A stretch of DNA of 64,000 nucleotides from Termitomyces sp. T153 (Eukaryota > Basidiomycota > Agaricomycetes > Agaricales > Lyophyllaceae). Positions 23,341 to 34,960 of this stretch are shown one piece after another. The stretch is from positions 124,001-188,000 of the forward strand of contig JACKQL020000030.1 of assembly GCA_018296165.2 (NCBI GenBank), given 5' to 3'. Each line of letters starts with the position of its first letter. The first letter of the stretch is position 1. The position numbers and the translations under genes are program-made. The notes below the pieces were generated by a model. It was given only the letters and a program-made list of their open reading frames with translations, did no database searches and was not told the DNA's origin.

Positions 23341-25810
23341 AGAGGAGCGAACGGAAGGGCTGGAGGCATGAAATCGTTTGCGTGAGAGGCGGCGGCCAAA
23401 TGGAGACGGGAAGAGAGGCCGAGGATGCGATCCCAGGGACGTCAATGTATAGTTTGTAAGCATCGCTGCGCCACCTCCCAAGAAGCTGGATTTCATGGTC
23501 GGCATATCCCACAGCTGCTGCAGCCGTCGCGGCGCCCCGGTGTAAGCTGTGACCGGAAAACTTGGAGGGGTCAAAGCCGCATGATGCTAGGCACTGTTTG
23601 AGGTCACGAGAGAGGGGAGAGCCATCAGGGTTTCAGAAGAGCAGTGCATCATGAGGTTTAGGATCAATGGAAAAGAGATGGTGCAATGCTGATACGGCGC
23701 AAGTCTGTGTGCCTGCCGGTGCCTTTGCAATAAGGATGGAGACGCCTCTGTGGAACGGATCTGTCTTTGAAGCAGGCAGGTCAAGTCTAACATGAGTCGG
23801 TGCCTCGAAAGAAGGAAAGAAGGTGACAGAGCTTCGAGTCAAGTGCGTGGCTGGATTGAATTTCTTGTTCTGTCCAAGTGTGAGTTCACCACAATGAAGA
23901 AAACCAGCCCAAGCAGTTTTGTAAGCAGCATCCATTGAGGCTTCAAATGGAGTGGACAAGTCCCGAGGCAATGCCACTAGTTTTTGGAGGATGTCAAGTG
24001 TGATAGGCTGCTTTGGATTGTGCACACATTCCCCATGGTAGTGTTTGATCCCATGCAAGACACGTCGGACTGTCTCAGATTCGCATGCATCAAATGGCAG
24101 GCCTTTGTCGATGTGGAGCGAACAGACTGCAGAGAGGTAACTTTTGATGGTCTTTGGTTGCAGTGCTCGGTCACCAAGGGTGCAGACCCACTCGACAATT
24201 GCTCGATTAGTGGCCAGGAGGTAGTGCCCTGGCTGGCTGAGGAGTCCAGGATTAAGGCGGCAGAAATCAATGAAAGATTGCTGGCCTGTGGAGTAGGTTT
24301 TGTGGGTACTGGCTGCGAGACTGTGTCATAGGTAGAAGGCTGCTCTAGGTGACAGGTTAGCATGCGCTTCATACCAATGAGCTGGGATTTCCATGATGAG
24401 GGCTTGGAGGGCAGATGGGGAGCGAGCTGGAACAGTGTGCCATACTGGAAATGAGAGGCAGCATCAGCAAGCACATTCTCTTCAGTGGGTATCCAGACAG
24501 ATGAAAAAGAGAATTTGAGACAAGCTGCTATCATGACAATGGTCCTTAAGACCTGCATGCTGTATACTGAGTCTGCTGTGCCTGAGTTGAGCCAATAGAC
24601 CACTGCCAAGTTATCACAGAAAAAAGTGACATGATGTCCAGCCCACAGGTCTCCCCAACAAAGAATCATATGAAGCACTGCAAAGATCTCCTTAAACTGG
24701 ATGTCACAAGTGCAGAAATGACAAGGGGTTCTGGCTGAGAACCATTGATGTGAAATGACACCTCCGAGGCCCTTGCAACCACTGGCATCAGTATGAACAG
24801 ACACAGAGGGCTGCAATGGAGTTATTAGCATAATGCCATTCCATGAGGAGCTGTATGTGCATCACCAACAGATGTCAGAAGCCGTGGACTTTGGAACATG
24901 GCATACTGCAAAGTCTGATTTGAAGGAGCAGGAGAAATCAAAGAGCCATTGTAGGAATGTTTATGAATGAGGGCTCCTGTAACTGGCAGAGAGAACACTT
25001 GCGCCAAGATGACCAATCATCCAGCAAGTCTTTTAAATATGCAAGTTTGTCCAAGGGAAGACAAGCTTCCATTGCATCTGGATCCAGCTCCAGCTCCAGG
25101 AACTCCAATGTGGTGGTTGGCCAGACTGTTTTGGAATCCTGGAAGGAGAGACCTAGCTCTCGTCCAAGGCCTGAGACCCATTCTATGGCAGCACTAGGCA
25201 GAGAGAGGGGGTGGAGCAGTGAAACAAAAGGAGGAAGTCATCAAGATTATGGCACAGTGATGCCAGTATATGGTGCTGTATTATCCAGTGGAGAGCCTTG
25301 ACAAAGAGGTTAAATATATATGGCACAGACTTGAGCCTGAATGCCAGAACAATGAGGTAGAATAGCCTTGAGCCTCATCAAAAACCAAGAAGATGCCAAT
25401 CTTTGGCTCACACAGGGTTGTGACAGAAAGTGTCTTTGAGATCCAGTTTTGCCATAAGTGTGCCCTGGCCCATGTGCTGCAGGTCATCCACAGCACATGA
25501 AAACATATTGTATGTAATTTGTTCCTCCCCATCTGGGATGCCATCATTCACAGAAGCCCTGTCCAGCCACAAGAGGTGATTAATGAGGCGGAGCTTACTT
25601 GGCTTCCATTTGCAGCTGACCAAGCCCAGAGGTGAGCAGCAAAAATTGGCAAATGGAGGAGAAGTAAAGGGACCAATTGCATGGGACTGCTCAACAAGGG
25701 AATGCACAGCACCACCAACAAACTCATGATCCTCAAGTGCAGACTTGAGGTTTCTGCAAGGCTGGGGGTGTTCTTCACCAACAAAACCAATTTTTGCACT
25801 GAACTGAATT
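23341..25810 (-). pseudogene. DIRS/PAT-like pol: RT, RNase H and tyrosine recombinase
   Basis: Reading leftwards from about 25800: RT (LRLINHLLWLDRASVNDGIP, then MGQGTLMAKLDLKDTF, and a catalytic box LDDFLLF near 25230), RNase H (VSVHTDASGCKGLGGVISHQ and FFCDNLAVVYWLNSGTADS, 23977-24831) and a tyrosine recombinase (AWAGFLHCGELTLGQ, 23633-24058; FSGHSLHRGAATAAAAVGYA and IQLLGRWRSDAYKLYID, 23450-23560). The recombinase replaces a DDE integrase in this class and inserts a circular cDNA. Two active-site arginines read His: the Arg-Cys-Gly-Glu box at 23894-23896 and the His-x-x-Arg box at 23540-23542. Both fit CGC/CGT to CAC/CAT, so the enzyme should be dead. Frameshifts split the ORF. Confidence 0.85.
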
Positions 25811-25826
25811 ATATTGAGAACAGTGG

Positions 25827-27072
25827 CTACAAATTTAGGATCAGGATAGTCATAGAGGTAGTGATGCCATGCATTGAATGCAAGAGGGGATGATACAAGA
25901 GTTTGTGAGGAGGGAGGAGTGGAGGGGAGTTGCAGTGAGGATCAGTGTTAGGACATGGTGGCAGTGGCAAACCCGGAGGGAAAAGGTGGGAGTTGGAGAG
26001 GTTGGGAGTGAAATCAGAGATGGGGGACCAAGAAGGTGAAGCCATGACCAAATAAAGAACCTGTGTAGTGGGCAATGAATGCACCCCTGCTCAGTTTCAG
26101 GTCTTCTTGCATTCCTTCTCCAGATGATCTTTGCTGCTGCACTTACAGCACTTGTGAATGCATCCATTGGGACAAGGAGAAGCAGTGCAAATCCCTTTAT
26201 TGTAAGCAAAGCAATTTTCTGAGCTTACATCACAATCTTGTTTTCCAGCAGTCTTGCATGCAGCTGTTGGCATACACACATTGCCCAGGCAGAAATCGGT
26301 CAGAAGAAGGCCATCTGGCCTTGGCCAGCCTGTGTATGAACCTGCAAGCATCTCCTGTCTGCAGCTAAGGTGGAAATGGACATGATATTGAAGGATGGCA
26401 GACCACTCATACTTTTGGTTGAGCATTGCAAGATGCAAGATATACCTTGCAGTGCCATGACCAATGAGAAATGTTGCATGTGCATCCCCAGAAGAGGCAG
26501 CAAATGCTTGTAATACTGAGAAGTACATTGAGAGGGGTATGAGGAGCATATGGAAGGAGGGATAGTCTTTAACTGCCAGTGACCTTAGAAGCATTGGACT
26601 CCATATGATCCATTTCTGCATGTTGAAACTTTGACATTGGGTCCAGTTTGCAGAGATCCATAGGACAAAACTCATGGCAAGCAATATCCAGTAGCAGACT
26701 TGTCTTGATAGTGGGGAATAATGCAGGCAACAACTTACCAGCAGAGGATTGGTCACTCAAGACAAAGGCTGGGAAGGATGGAGGAGGAGGGGCTGTTGCC
26801 AGGGAGGATGGCAGGCCTGGGGACTGATTTGCAAGTGCTGCCAGCATGCACAACATGGTCATCATGCCAGTCAAGGCTGTGTTGTTATTCTGTGAGCTTG
26901 TATCCAGTGCAGGCTGCACCTGTGGCAAGATGCCTTCTGAGCTAGTGGATTGCTCCTGATTGGTCATTGTAGATGGGAAGGATAGGAGCATCGGTGATGG
27001 TGTCAACAAGGTGAGAGGTGATATGGCTAGTGATGTGGCTGAGAGAAGGGTGGTGCTTGTGGTCATGTCCAA
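25827..27072 (-). pseudogene. DIRS/PAT-like gag, broken
   Basis: The likely start is MDMTTSTTLLSATSLAISPL at 27072 or a nearby ATG. The middle part (26097-26756) contains YEWSAILQYHVHFHLSCRQE, then LLLTDFCLGNVCMP and a cysteine-rich end (CFAYNKGICTASPCPNG, HKCCKCSSKDH) resembling a zinc-binding nucleic-acid module. Several Cys residues replace the Arg usual in this family (CGC to TGC). It precedes the RT/YR region in the same orientation. CpG is strongly depleted. Confidence 0.75.
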
Positions 27073-27151
27073 ATGTGTTGGGGCAAATCAGCTGTTTGGT
27101 AAGCAGGCATGCTTGTCTGAATGCATCATGATGACCAAATGGTGCCCTGCA

Positions 27152-27461
27152 GAAAGAAAAAGCTGTCATACAAAGGACTGATGAGCTCTACATTAGTGGT
27201 GAGAAGGAAGCAGGATGTAAGTAATGCAAACCTGATGAGCTCTACATGAGTGGTGAGAAGGAAGCAGGACAAAGATTAAGGAAAGCATAGCTGGGCTATA
27301 TATGAGTATGTGACAATGAAAGAGGGTGATGACAATGGGACCATTGTCCTTGGTGTGATACTGGGATGTGATATGAGTGACAAGTTGAGACGTGATGCAT
27401 CGAGGGTCATACCAGGGTCAGTTTGCTTGCATAGACCTCAATCAATGCTTTGATCAATCCA
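27152..27461 (-). repeat. Repeat A1, 5' end of the DIRS/PAT-like element
   Basis: Collinear with A2 but with two 54-bp units instead of three. At most A2 CpG sites A1 has TG or CA (for example GACGAG to GACAAG, GATCGATCC to GATCAATCC); only a few other substitutions are seen. Since both repeats belong to one element, the difference reflects position and not age. Confidence 0.85.
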
Positions 27462-27485
27462 ATGATTTTTGTTGCCACATGACAC
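27462..27485 (+). repeat. 24-bp direct repeat flanking the DIRS-like element, right copy
   Basis: Identical to 22569-22592 apart from one CpG to CpA change (CCACATGACAC for CCACGTGACAC). Confidence 0.75.
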
Positions 27486-28990
27486 TTCAATTGTTGTTGA
27501 TTTATCTATAGCTCTTTTTGATCTACTGGCACTGGAGCCTGTTTCCCTTGGAAAAATAGACAAAGAAACCTGTCATAGAATTTCTTTGACAGATTTTTCC
27601 ATCATTTAGAGCCTTTCCTGTTAGAACAGCACTGTTTGGAAATGGTATGACAGGTTTCTGTTAGGCCTGAGGATATTCTATCCTGCAGGCTGCCTATATA
27701 CTCCATTGGTTGTTTTGTGTTACTCATGCTATATAACTAAGTGTGCACTGTTATGTAATGGTGTATGATATAACTGTCTTTTTGACACAGTCTGCTGCCC
27801 CTCCCCTCCCTTCACCCCTGCCTGATCTCCCCAACCCCCACTATCAAACCCTACCATCACCCCTGCCATCATCCCATCAAACTCCACATCAAGGCCTTCC
27901 CTGTTTAGGCAGAACACCTTTGACTTGCCCTGCAAAACCCTTGGACCCACTCTGCACCTGTCTAAGACCCTCTGGCAGTGCCCCTGCTCCCTCTGACCTT
28001 GTCTTAGCCCCTGCCACTCTGACCTTTGTCTCAGACCCCTGAAAAGTCCCAGTGTCTCTGGCCTTAACTTAGACCTTGCCTATCTCAGATCTCCAGCCAG
28101 TTCTAATAACCCCAGAACCCCCCCTACTATAAGTACCATAACCTCTGTGATCAGCACTTTGGTCTTCAGATTGCCTACAGTCTATGTATGTTTCCTGGCT
28201 TCTAGTTTCCCAGCACTATTTGTTTCTGAGCACTATCTGTTTCCTGGCACTTTCTCTCCAATCTGCTTTGTAACCTACTCTGAAATACAACTTGATTGTT
28301 AGTCCTCACTCCTATTGTACTTCAGCTCAACTTCTAAGTCCTCCAACCTCTTCATGTCTCTGAACTTAGTATTCCTGCCAACTACAGACCTCTGTGTAAT
28401 ACCAGGCAATGATCACAGTGAAGTGACATGAAGAGGTAAGTTAGAGTTCTTGATTCAGGCCAATGTTCACCAGAATAAACTCTGAGATTTTTGTTGATCT
28501 ACTCATATGATTTATAGTAGGATGGTTGTTTGTATTGTAAACAGTTAAACAGTGAAAATTGTAAGTAGAGAAATTCTCAATGAAATTTGTAAGTAAAAAG
28601 AGGGAAAATAGTCAGGGAAATACCAGCTATTGTATGATCAGCTTGATTGTAGCTGTGTTTCAGGTCTGGGCTCACACCACTACATACACCCTCCTGGGCC
28701 CTGCTCAAGTGTCTAATCTAGATGTTAAGTTGCCCTGTTGATCTAGAAAATGGAGTAATAGGATGAGTGGTAAGAGCATTGTTCTGGGGATCTATTCAGC
28801 TAGAGGGTTGTGAGCTGTAAGGCATTCCACTGACCTGGACTTATTGTGGTAGTTGTTCAACTCAGTCTGCAATGTACAAGATTGTGGAAGGCAATGACAT
28901 GTTTGTTTAAAATCTCATGCCTGAATCCCATTTTCTGATCCAAGAATAAATCCAACATGCTTCTAAGGTCCTGTATATCCCTGTCAGTAG
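27486..28990. other. No gene; LTR-like and hairpin debris
   Basis: Contains a 14-bp perfect inverted repeat (AGAAACCTGTCATA at 27564-27577 and its complement at 27646-27659). A C-rich LTR-like stretch at about 27780-28440 has a possible TATA box (CTACTATAAGTACC, near 28121). At 28740-28880 a tRNA-like A-box (TGGTAAGAGC) is followed by a degraded B-box, possibly a SINE. None of these is bounded with confidence. Confidence 0.35.
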
Positions 28991-28999
28991 GCATATCAA

Positions 29000-30259
29000 T
29001 CCCCAACTCAGACAGCCTGCAGCTATGAGGATGGTAACAAAGGGGACAGTGTCAAAGGTGAGTTGTATGGTTATAAGGTAAACTCAGTGAGGGGGAGTTC
29101 TGCATGCCAGTTGTTCTGTGAATAGTCAACATAGAGGTGGAGATACTGTTCCAAGGTCTGGTTTACTCATTCTAGAGAGGAGACCCCAGTGGCAGAGTGG
29201 GGGGTGTTATTGTAGGTAAACTCAGCAAGGGAGAGTTCTGCATACCAGTCATTCTGTAAATAATTAATGTAGAGGCAGAGATACTGTTCCAAGGTCTGGT
29301 TTACTTAATCCATCTGTCCATTGGTCTTCGGATGGTAGGTGGTGGAGAGGTGAGTTTTTATCTCCAGGGCCTTGTATAACAATTGCCAAAATTGGGAGAC
29401 AAAGAGAGGGCCACAGTTAGACATGATGTCACCTGGAAGTCCATGTTTGGAGAAGACATGCTTGAGAAAGAGTTTGGCAAATTCTGGCATGTTGTTGGTA
29501 GTGCAGCAGGGGATGAAGAAAGCCTGCTTGGTGAGCTAGCAGACAACAATGAGGATGACATCAAAACCTTTGGACTCAGAGAGTTTGATGATGTGGTCCA
29601 TCAAGATCAAGGACCAGGGGCAGCAGCCAACAGGGAGGGGCTTGAGCAGACCATAGGAGCAGTGGCAGGGTACCTTGGCCTGGAGGCATGGTTTGCAGGC
29701 CCATACATACCTGGTGACATCCTTCTTCATGCCTTATGAACTCCTGGGTGTCCCCAGAGTTTGTAGTCATTGTGCTGCCAGAGTATGTCAAGGCAAATGG
29801 ACTTGTGGTCTGGGGCATAGATTCATCCTTCCTGGAGAAGGAGCTGATGGTTTGGGGACAGCATGAAGGGTTGGCTGGTTGGTGAGTTGTCAGTGGGGTC
29901 ATTTTAGGGGTTGGGCTGAGTGAAGAAGGCATCTGGGGATGCATTTTGGATTTGGTGGAGGATCCCTTCTTTGTTCATAATTGGCATGGCATGAAGATGT
30001 TCAGGAGGAATTACTATCTGGTGGTTGAATGCATTGCACTCAGCCTCAAATGACTTCTTGGGATACACATCTGGTCTCTGGGTAGGACATCAGGCTTTGC
30101 ACCAAGTCAACTGGGGCAGTAGTGGATGGTGTAGTCATATTCAGAGAGGGTTTCAGACCAGTGGGCTTGTTGGTTGCTCAGCTGTTTGGTGGTGGTGAAG
30201 TATTAGGTTGTTGTGGTTGGAGTAGACTTGGATGTGGTGTGGGGCTCCCTCAAGGTAGG
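29000..30259 (-). pseudogene. Gypsy Gy4 pol, 3' part (RNase H end and integrase)
   Basis: The first part reads QWRAYLEGAPHHIQVYSNHN (RNase H end, 30153-30356). Then comes the zinc module (WGHPGVHKA, VWACKPCLQAKVPCH) and the integrase core (LIVVC, then EFAKLFLKHVFSKHGLPGDI, MSNCGPLFVSQFW, YHPKTNGQMD). The catalytic Asp before CGP reads Asn and the following Arg reads Cys; both fit CpG loss. A tandem duplication of 138 bp (46 codons) lies at 29077-29352. The piece continues Gy4 from 32280-33540 across the LINE insertion. Confidence 0.8.
29077..29352. repeat. 138-bp tandem duplication in integrase of Gy4
   Basis: GGTAAACTCAG at 29077 and 29215 start two diverged copies, both containing GATACTGTTCCAAGGTCTGG. 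On the minus strand both read VNQTLEQYL.LY followed by AEL.L.EFT, so the duplication is in frame (46 codons). Confidence 0.75.
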
Positions 30260-30270
30260 CCCTCCATTGT

Positions 30271-32279
30271 CTGCCCTCCCCTAATATATCCTGAGAAAGT
30301 GATGTGGTTGAGGTGTGCTGCTGGGTGATCATGATGACAAATGCTTGCATTAGCAAGTGAGGTAAGGATGAGTGACTGGGCTGTGTTCCCCACCTGGGCT
30401 AAAAAGAGGGTTAGTAGCAGGAGGCAGGTCAGGTGCTGAGGGCCATTATTAGACTATCTGTGTATTGTAGATTAGTGAGAATAAAAGTTTTTGGGCAAGC
30501 GGGTTGAGTATCATGGGGTATGCAATTCAGGGTGGGTGTGAGTTGCTAGGCCTGGGCCAGAGGGGGTTGGCACGGTGTGGGGGGTTGGTCGGGCTGGAGG
30601 GTTTGGAAGTGTTTGGTGGCCTCAATGTATCTAAAGAGGTGGGTGAGAGTGGCAGGTGAGGACAAGATGTGAGTAATAGACTCAGCTTTTCATTTCAATG
30701 GTCAGGTGAAGTGTATGTGGTGCTTGAATTGGTATTGAGGGCACTTAGTAGGTAATGATGGACAGTCTCTACTGTCAGACCTAGGCAGTGTGGGCAGGTT
30801 GGGGATTTGGCCCAACAGATTCAAAAGAGATGGTGGTTCAGGGGGAGGTGGCCTGTGCAGAGCTGTGTGAGCAACATGGATCACTGGTGGTCAAGGGGCT
30901 TGATGAGTTTGAGGTATCCTCTGGAGGGTAGGGTCTTGTCAAGCTTGTGGATGTTGGCAAATCAGGGGGATCTCTTCCAATGTCATTTCCATAGGACTTG
31001 TGTTGCTATAAGGTCAGCTTGGTGGGTTGCCAGGATGCTCTTAGAGAGGGGGCAAGATCTGATGAACATTGGGAGGCTGGCAGGGGGACTCAATGCACTA
31101 TGAGGTTGAAAGCCTTGCCAATAGTCTGCATGTTCTCTCCAAAGAGGTCTTTGAAGGCAGTCCATTCCTTGTTAGTGTAGTCATGGAACCTGCAGGCAGA
31201 GTCAGTGGTATTGAATTCAGTGAGGTACGCACTGCTGCCAATTGCCTTCAGCCCAATGGCATGGGTGTTGGGTGTGACAAAGTCAATCTTGCCATCTTTC
31301 TGGCAGATGGTGGTGGCCTTGACATTGAGCCATTCCAGAGTCTTGTTGAGCCTGTTGCACAGTGTTGACAAGCCAGTGGCCATGAAGTCCTTCAGGGCAT
31401 TATGGTCATTAGGATCAAAGCAGACAAGAACAGTACATTCATCCTGGAGCTGTCATTGCTGGACACTTAGCATCTCTTGCAGCAAAAGCTGGTTGTTGCT
31501 GGGCAGGGTGGGTTGGAGGCCAAAGGGGATGAGGTTTGGTGGCATAGGCATTGCAACTGATGCCCAGGACAAGCTTGGAGCAGGCACTGGTGGGGAACTC
31601 ACAAGCTTGGATGCCAGTGCATCCAGCAAGGTGTACACCCCTTCTAATGTGGCAGAGGTTGCCTGAAGCTTGAGGGTCGACTCAGCTTGTTTCATGTCAT
31701 TGGCTGTGAGGAAGTCGGCTGTCAAACCAAGTTTGTCCACAAGTGCACCAATCTTGTCAATGGTCTTGGTTGCCACTGCTTCCACCAGGGTGTCCAAGAT
31801 GTGGTTGGTGATGTCAGCCTTGAGGAGGAAGGCAACCACCAGAGTGGTGCTCTTCAGCTTGGATTGTTTTGAAGTGAGGGCTGCCATTGCAAGGATCATG
31901 ACAAGTTTAGATCAGTCATATGGGTTGCCTACAAGGATCCATCCTTTCATCTCAAGCTACCTGCATGCATCCAACAAGGATCTGACCAGGCCAGAGTCCA
32001 AGGACAAAAGGGACCTGAGGTTGGAGTGAGTCAGGAGTAGATGTGTGCATTCCAGGGTCCTGCTTGGGTTGGAACCACCAGTGGGGGGTCTTGACAATGC
32101 TCTTGTATTGGAGGACATCAGCAGAGGTGCCAGGATGCAAGTTAGAGAGAGAAGCAGAGAGTGAACAAGTGGAATTGGGAGTCTAATAGGACAGGAGAAG
32201 TGATTTTATGCTAGCTATGAACACAAAACTACCAGGACCCCAGAAGGCGTGGTTGGAATTAAGGATCAAGGAGCAGTGT
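30271..32279 (-). mobile_element. LINE insertion (internally deleted) in Gy4
   Basis: 2009 bp flanked by an 11-bp target duplication, CCCTCCATTGT at 30260-30270 and 32280-32290. ORF1 lies at about 31090-31899 (MAALTSKQSKLKSTTLVVAF; AYLTEFNTTDSACRFHDYTN). It is followed from about 30980 leftwards by the C-terminal end of ORF2 (PTCPHC-like zinc motif near 30780, VHHYLL). Endonuclease and most of the RT are missing, so this copy must have been mobilised by another LINE, or lost its centre after insertion. ORF1 is homologous to the LINE-1 remnant at 9830-11450. The host frame resumes on both sides (FQQWR / QWRAYLEG), which proves the nesting. Confidence 0.85.
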
Positions 32280-33540
32280 CCCTCCATTGTTGGAAGCCTT
32301 CAATGATGGCAAGGAGTTCCTTGTTGTAGATGTCATAGTTGAGCTCTGTGGGGATCATTGAGCAGGTGTAGAAGGCAAGGGAGTGGAAGTCCTTACTACC
32401 AGGGTCCATCTGGGAGAGTATTCCAGTGATGGCAGAGGCATTGCATTCTTATATGATAGGCAATGTGGGGTTGAAGTGGCAGAGGATCAGGGCAGAGGTG
32501 AAGGCTTTCTTGAGGAGAGTGAATATGCTCTGGCATCTGCTGTCCCAGTCCCAGGGGGTGTCCTTCTGAGTGAGCTGGTTGAGGGGTGTTGTGTTCCAGA
32601 GTAGTTGTCAATGAACCATCAATAGAAGTTAGCAAACCTCAAGAAGAACTGTACCTCTTTAATGTTCCATGGTGGGGGCCAGTTGAGGATAGTCTTGACT
32701 TTGGCTGGATCCATGCATACTCCATCCAGAGTGACAATAGTCCTAAGGTATCTGACTTCAGTGGTGTGGAAGGAGCATTTCTTGGGTTTGGTATGAAGGT
32801 GATATTATTGGAGTTGCTTTAGGATGCAGCAGACATGTTCTGGACATTCCTCCATGGAGTTTGAGTAGATCAGAATGTTGACCAAGTACACAATAACAAA
32901 AACATTGTTCATGTCATGGAAGATGTCATTCATGAAGTGCTGGAAGGTGGCAGGGGAGTTGGCTATTCCAAAGGGCATCACTAGGTATTCCAAGAGGCCA
33001 TAGTGGTGCAGAAGGCAGTCTTCCATTCATGCCCCAGAGCAATCCAGATGTTGTTGTAGCCAGAGCAGAGGTCTATTTTGGTGTAGATCTTGGCACTGTG
33101 GAGGCAGTCAACAAGATCACCAATCAGGGGAAGAGGATGCTGGTTCTTTTTGGTGACTTGGTTGAGTCTCTGGTAGTTGATGCAGAGGTGGAGAGAGCTG
33201 TCCTTTTCCTTGGCAAACAGGACTAGAGCTCCAGTAGTGGAGATTGAGGGACATATGAAACCTTTGCCAAGCATGTCATTGAGGTAGTCTTTGAGGGCCC
33301 AGAGTTTGACTTTCAACATGTTGTAGTTCTTGCCAAATGGGGTGGGAGGTGCCTTCTTCAAAGTCAATTTTGTGATTGTAGGATTGGTGTGGGGGGGAGG
33401 AATTCTTTTGTGCTTCCTTCAGAGAATATGCCAGCAAATTAATGATACTCTGGGGGGGCTGGGACACAGTATACAAAGTACAAAGGTTGGAGTTTTCTGG
33501 GTGAGTGCACACAGCTGCTCAGGGTGCCACACAGGCTAGA
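32280..33540 (-). pseudogene. Gypsy Gy4 pol, 5' part (RT)
   Basis: From 33540 leftwards: a protease/RT linker (HKIDFEEGTSHPIWQELQHV), RT with LEYLVMPFGIANSPATFQHF, MNDIFHDMNNVFVIVYLVNI and FANFY, and the start of RNase H (TELNYDIYNKELLAI, near 32300). The RT box reads YLVN instead of the usual YLDD, so both catalytic Asp are lost. It ends at the LINE target duplication. Confidence 0.8.
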
Positions 33541-34480
33541 TAGTCACACAAATAGAAGAGCCACACAGGCAAAACAAGGAATCCTGGCAGAGACCTTAGT
33601 ACAATGGCATAGCACCACACAAAAGTTCCAAATCACACAGAAAGCTACCTGAACTCAAACTTGCTGGTCTTCAATTTCATGTGGAAGAGGAGAAACATGG
33701 AGCATGATTTGCACTCAGCAATCCAGCTATTGTAGGGTATAGGGTATTTAAGTGGACTGCTGGGCAAAGGGTACTGAACTCTGTCCATATGGTCTTTTGT
33801 CCAAATAAATTTGTTCTGGGCTAAGGGTTTTCTATTCTGAGGTTCTAAGCATTCCTATCAGGGTGCCCTATGTTCTAGGCCATTTTCTGAGGTTCTGGCA
33901 CTGGTGTCTGAGTGACCTGATGGTCAAACCCTTGCACCAAAACTGGCTGGACAACATCCCTGTTCCCACTGCTCACATGGAAAGCTTATTTTCTGTGATC
34001 TAATAGCTTTCAGTCTAAGCTTTGACATTCTAGTCCAAAGTTATACAAAGCCCTGAGGTTAGGCAAGCTGTGCCTGATCCCCAATACCACCTTTGTCCAA
34101 TCATGAATAATGTGCATCCCCAAAGGTCTCTGATCTGGTGGTTACAAATTCCTCCAAAGTTGTTCTTAGTGTCTGCTTTGTTCTGCTGGTGTATGCTCCT
34201 CAATATGCACCCCATAGCCTTCAGTAGTATAGCCCCATAACCTCTATCCAGCTGGTAATTACATAGCTCTGTCTGATGCAGGTATATTTGAATACCACTC
34301 CCATCCCCAGCATGCATGTCTAGTTGTCATTATAATCAGGATTGATATAGCCACAGAGTTACAACTATAATGGTATTTCATATCTGTTTTAATAGCTTGT
34401 AATGAGTTCAATAATATAGTATTATTTGCAAAATTAATGCATGAACAGGTATACACCATATCACTGCCTCCTTGTCATGC
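33541..34480. other. No supported gene
   Basis: AT-rich sequence with small unassigned frames (minus 34030-34317 and 34259-34459) without recognisable domains. Confidence 0.4.
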
Positions 34481-34484
34481 AACT

Positions 34485-34960
34485 TTTTGAGACAACCCCA
34501 ATTTTATGCTTGAGTTGCCCTGGTTGCAGGATGTCAACCCTGATATTGACTGGAGAAGTCTCACCATGCAGATCCCAGACCCTGAAGCAAGCCTAGCAGC
34601 TGCCATCCCCCTCCACTTTTAGCCTTCCTTGGACTCCAATGACTCCAACCCTGACCCCAGCAACTCCCAAGCCACCCACACCCTACCACCCTCAAGGATT
34701 ACCAGGAGAGGGAGGAAGACACACCTCCACCCTGGTCCCCTTGAACACACCCCAAAGGCTTCTCCCCAACATTCCCCAAAACTGGTATAAAGACCCAAGG
34801 TACCCCAACCAATGTCCTCAGACAACTCCAGATCCTGCTGGTACAACTCCAACACCCCACCCCATTGATCTGGAAGCCCTTGACATCAAAATCCTTCACA
34901 TGCACTCTACAAGACAGCACCCTTGCTTACCAGCTCCAAATCACTCCAGCCTTACTGGAA
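34485..34960 (+). pseudogene. Gypsy protease end fragment
   Basis: The frame reads LELPWLQDVNPDIDWRSL and TMQIPDPEASLAAAIPLHF, matching the conserved LGLPWL..NP.IDW box at the end of gypsy proteases. A proline-rich linker with many frameshifts follows. No RT follows. Confidence 0.55.

Noticed and set aside
29383..29739. 118-residue plus-strand ORF over Gy4 integrase
   Set aside because: Shadow of the minus-strand integrase, whose zinc and catalytic motifs are clear.
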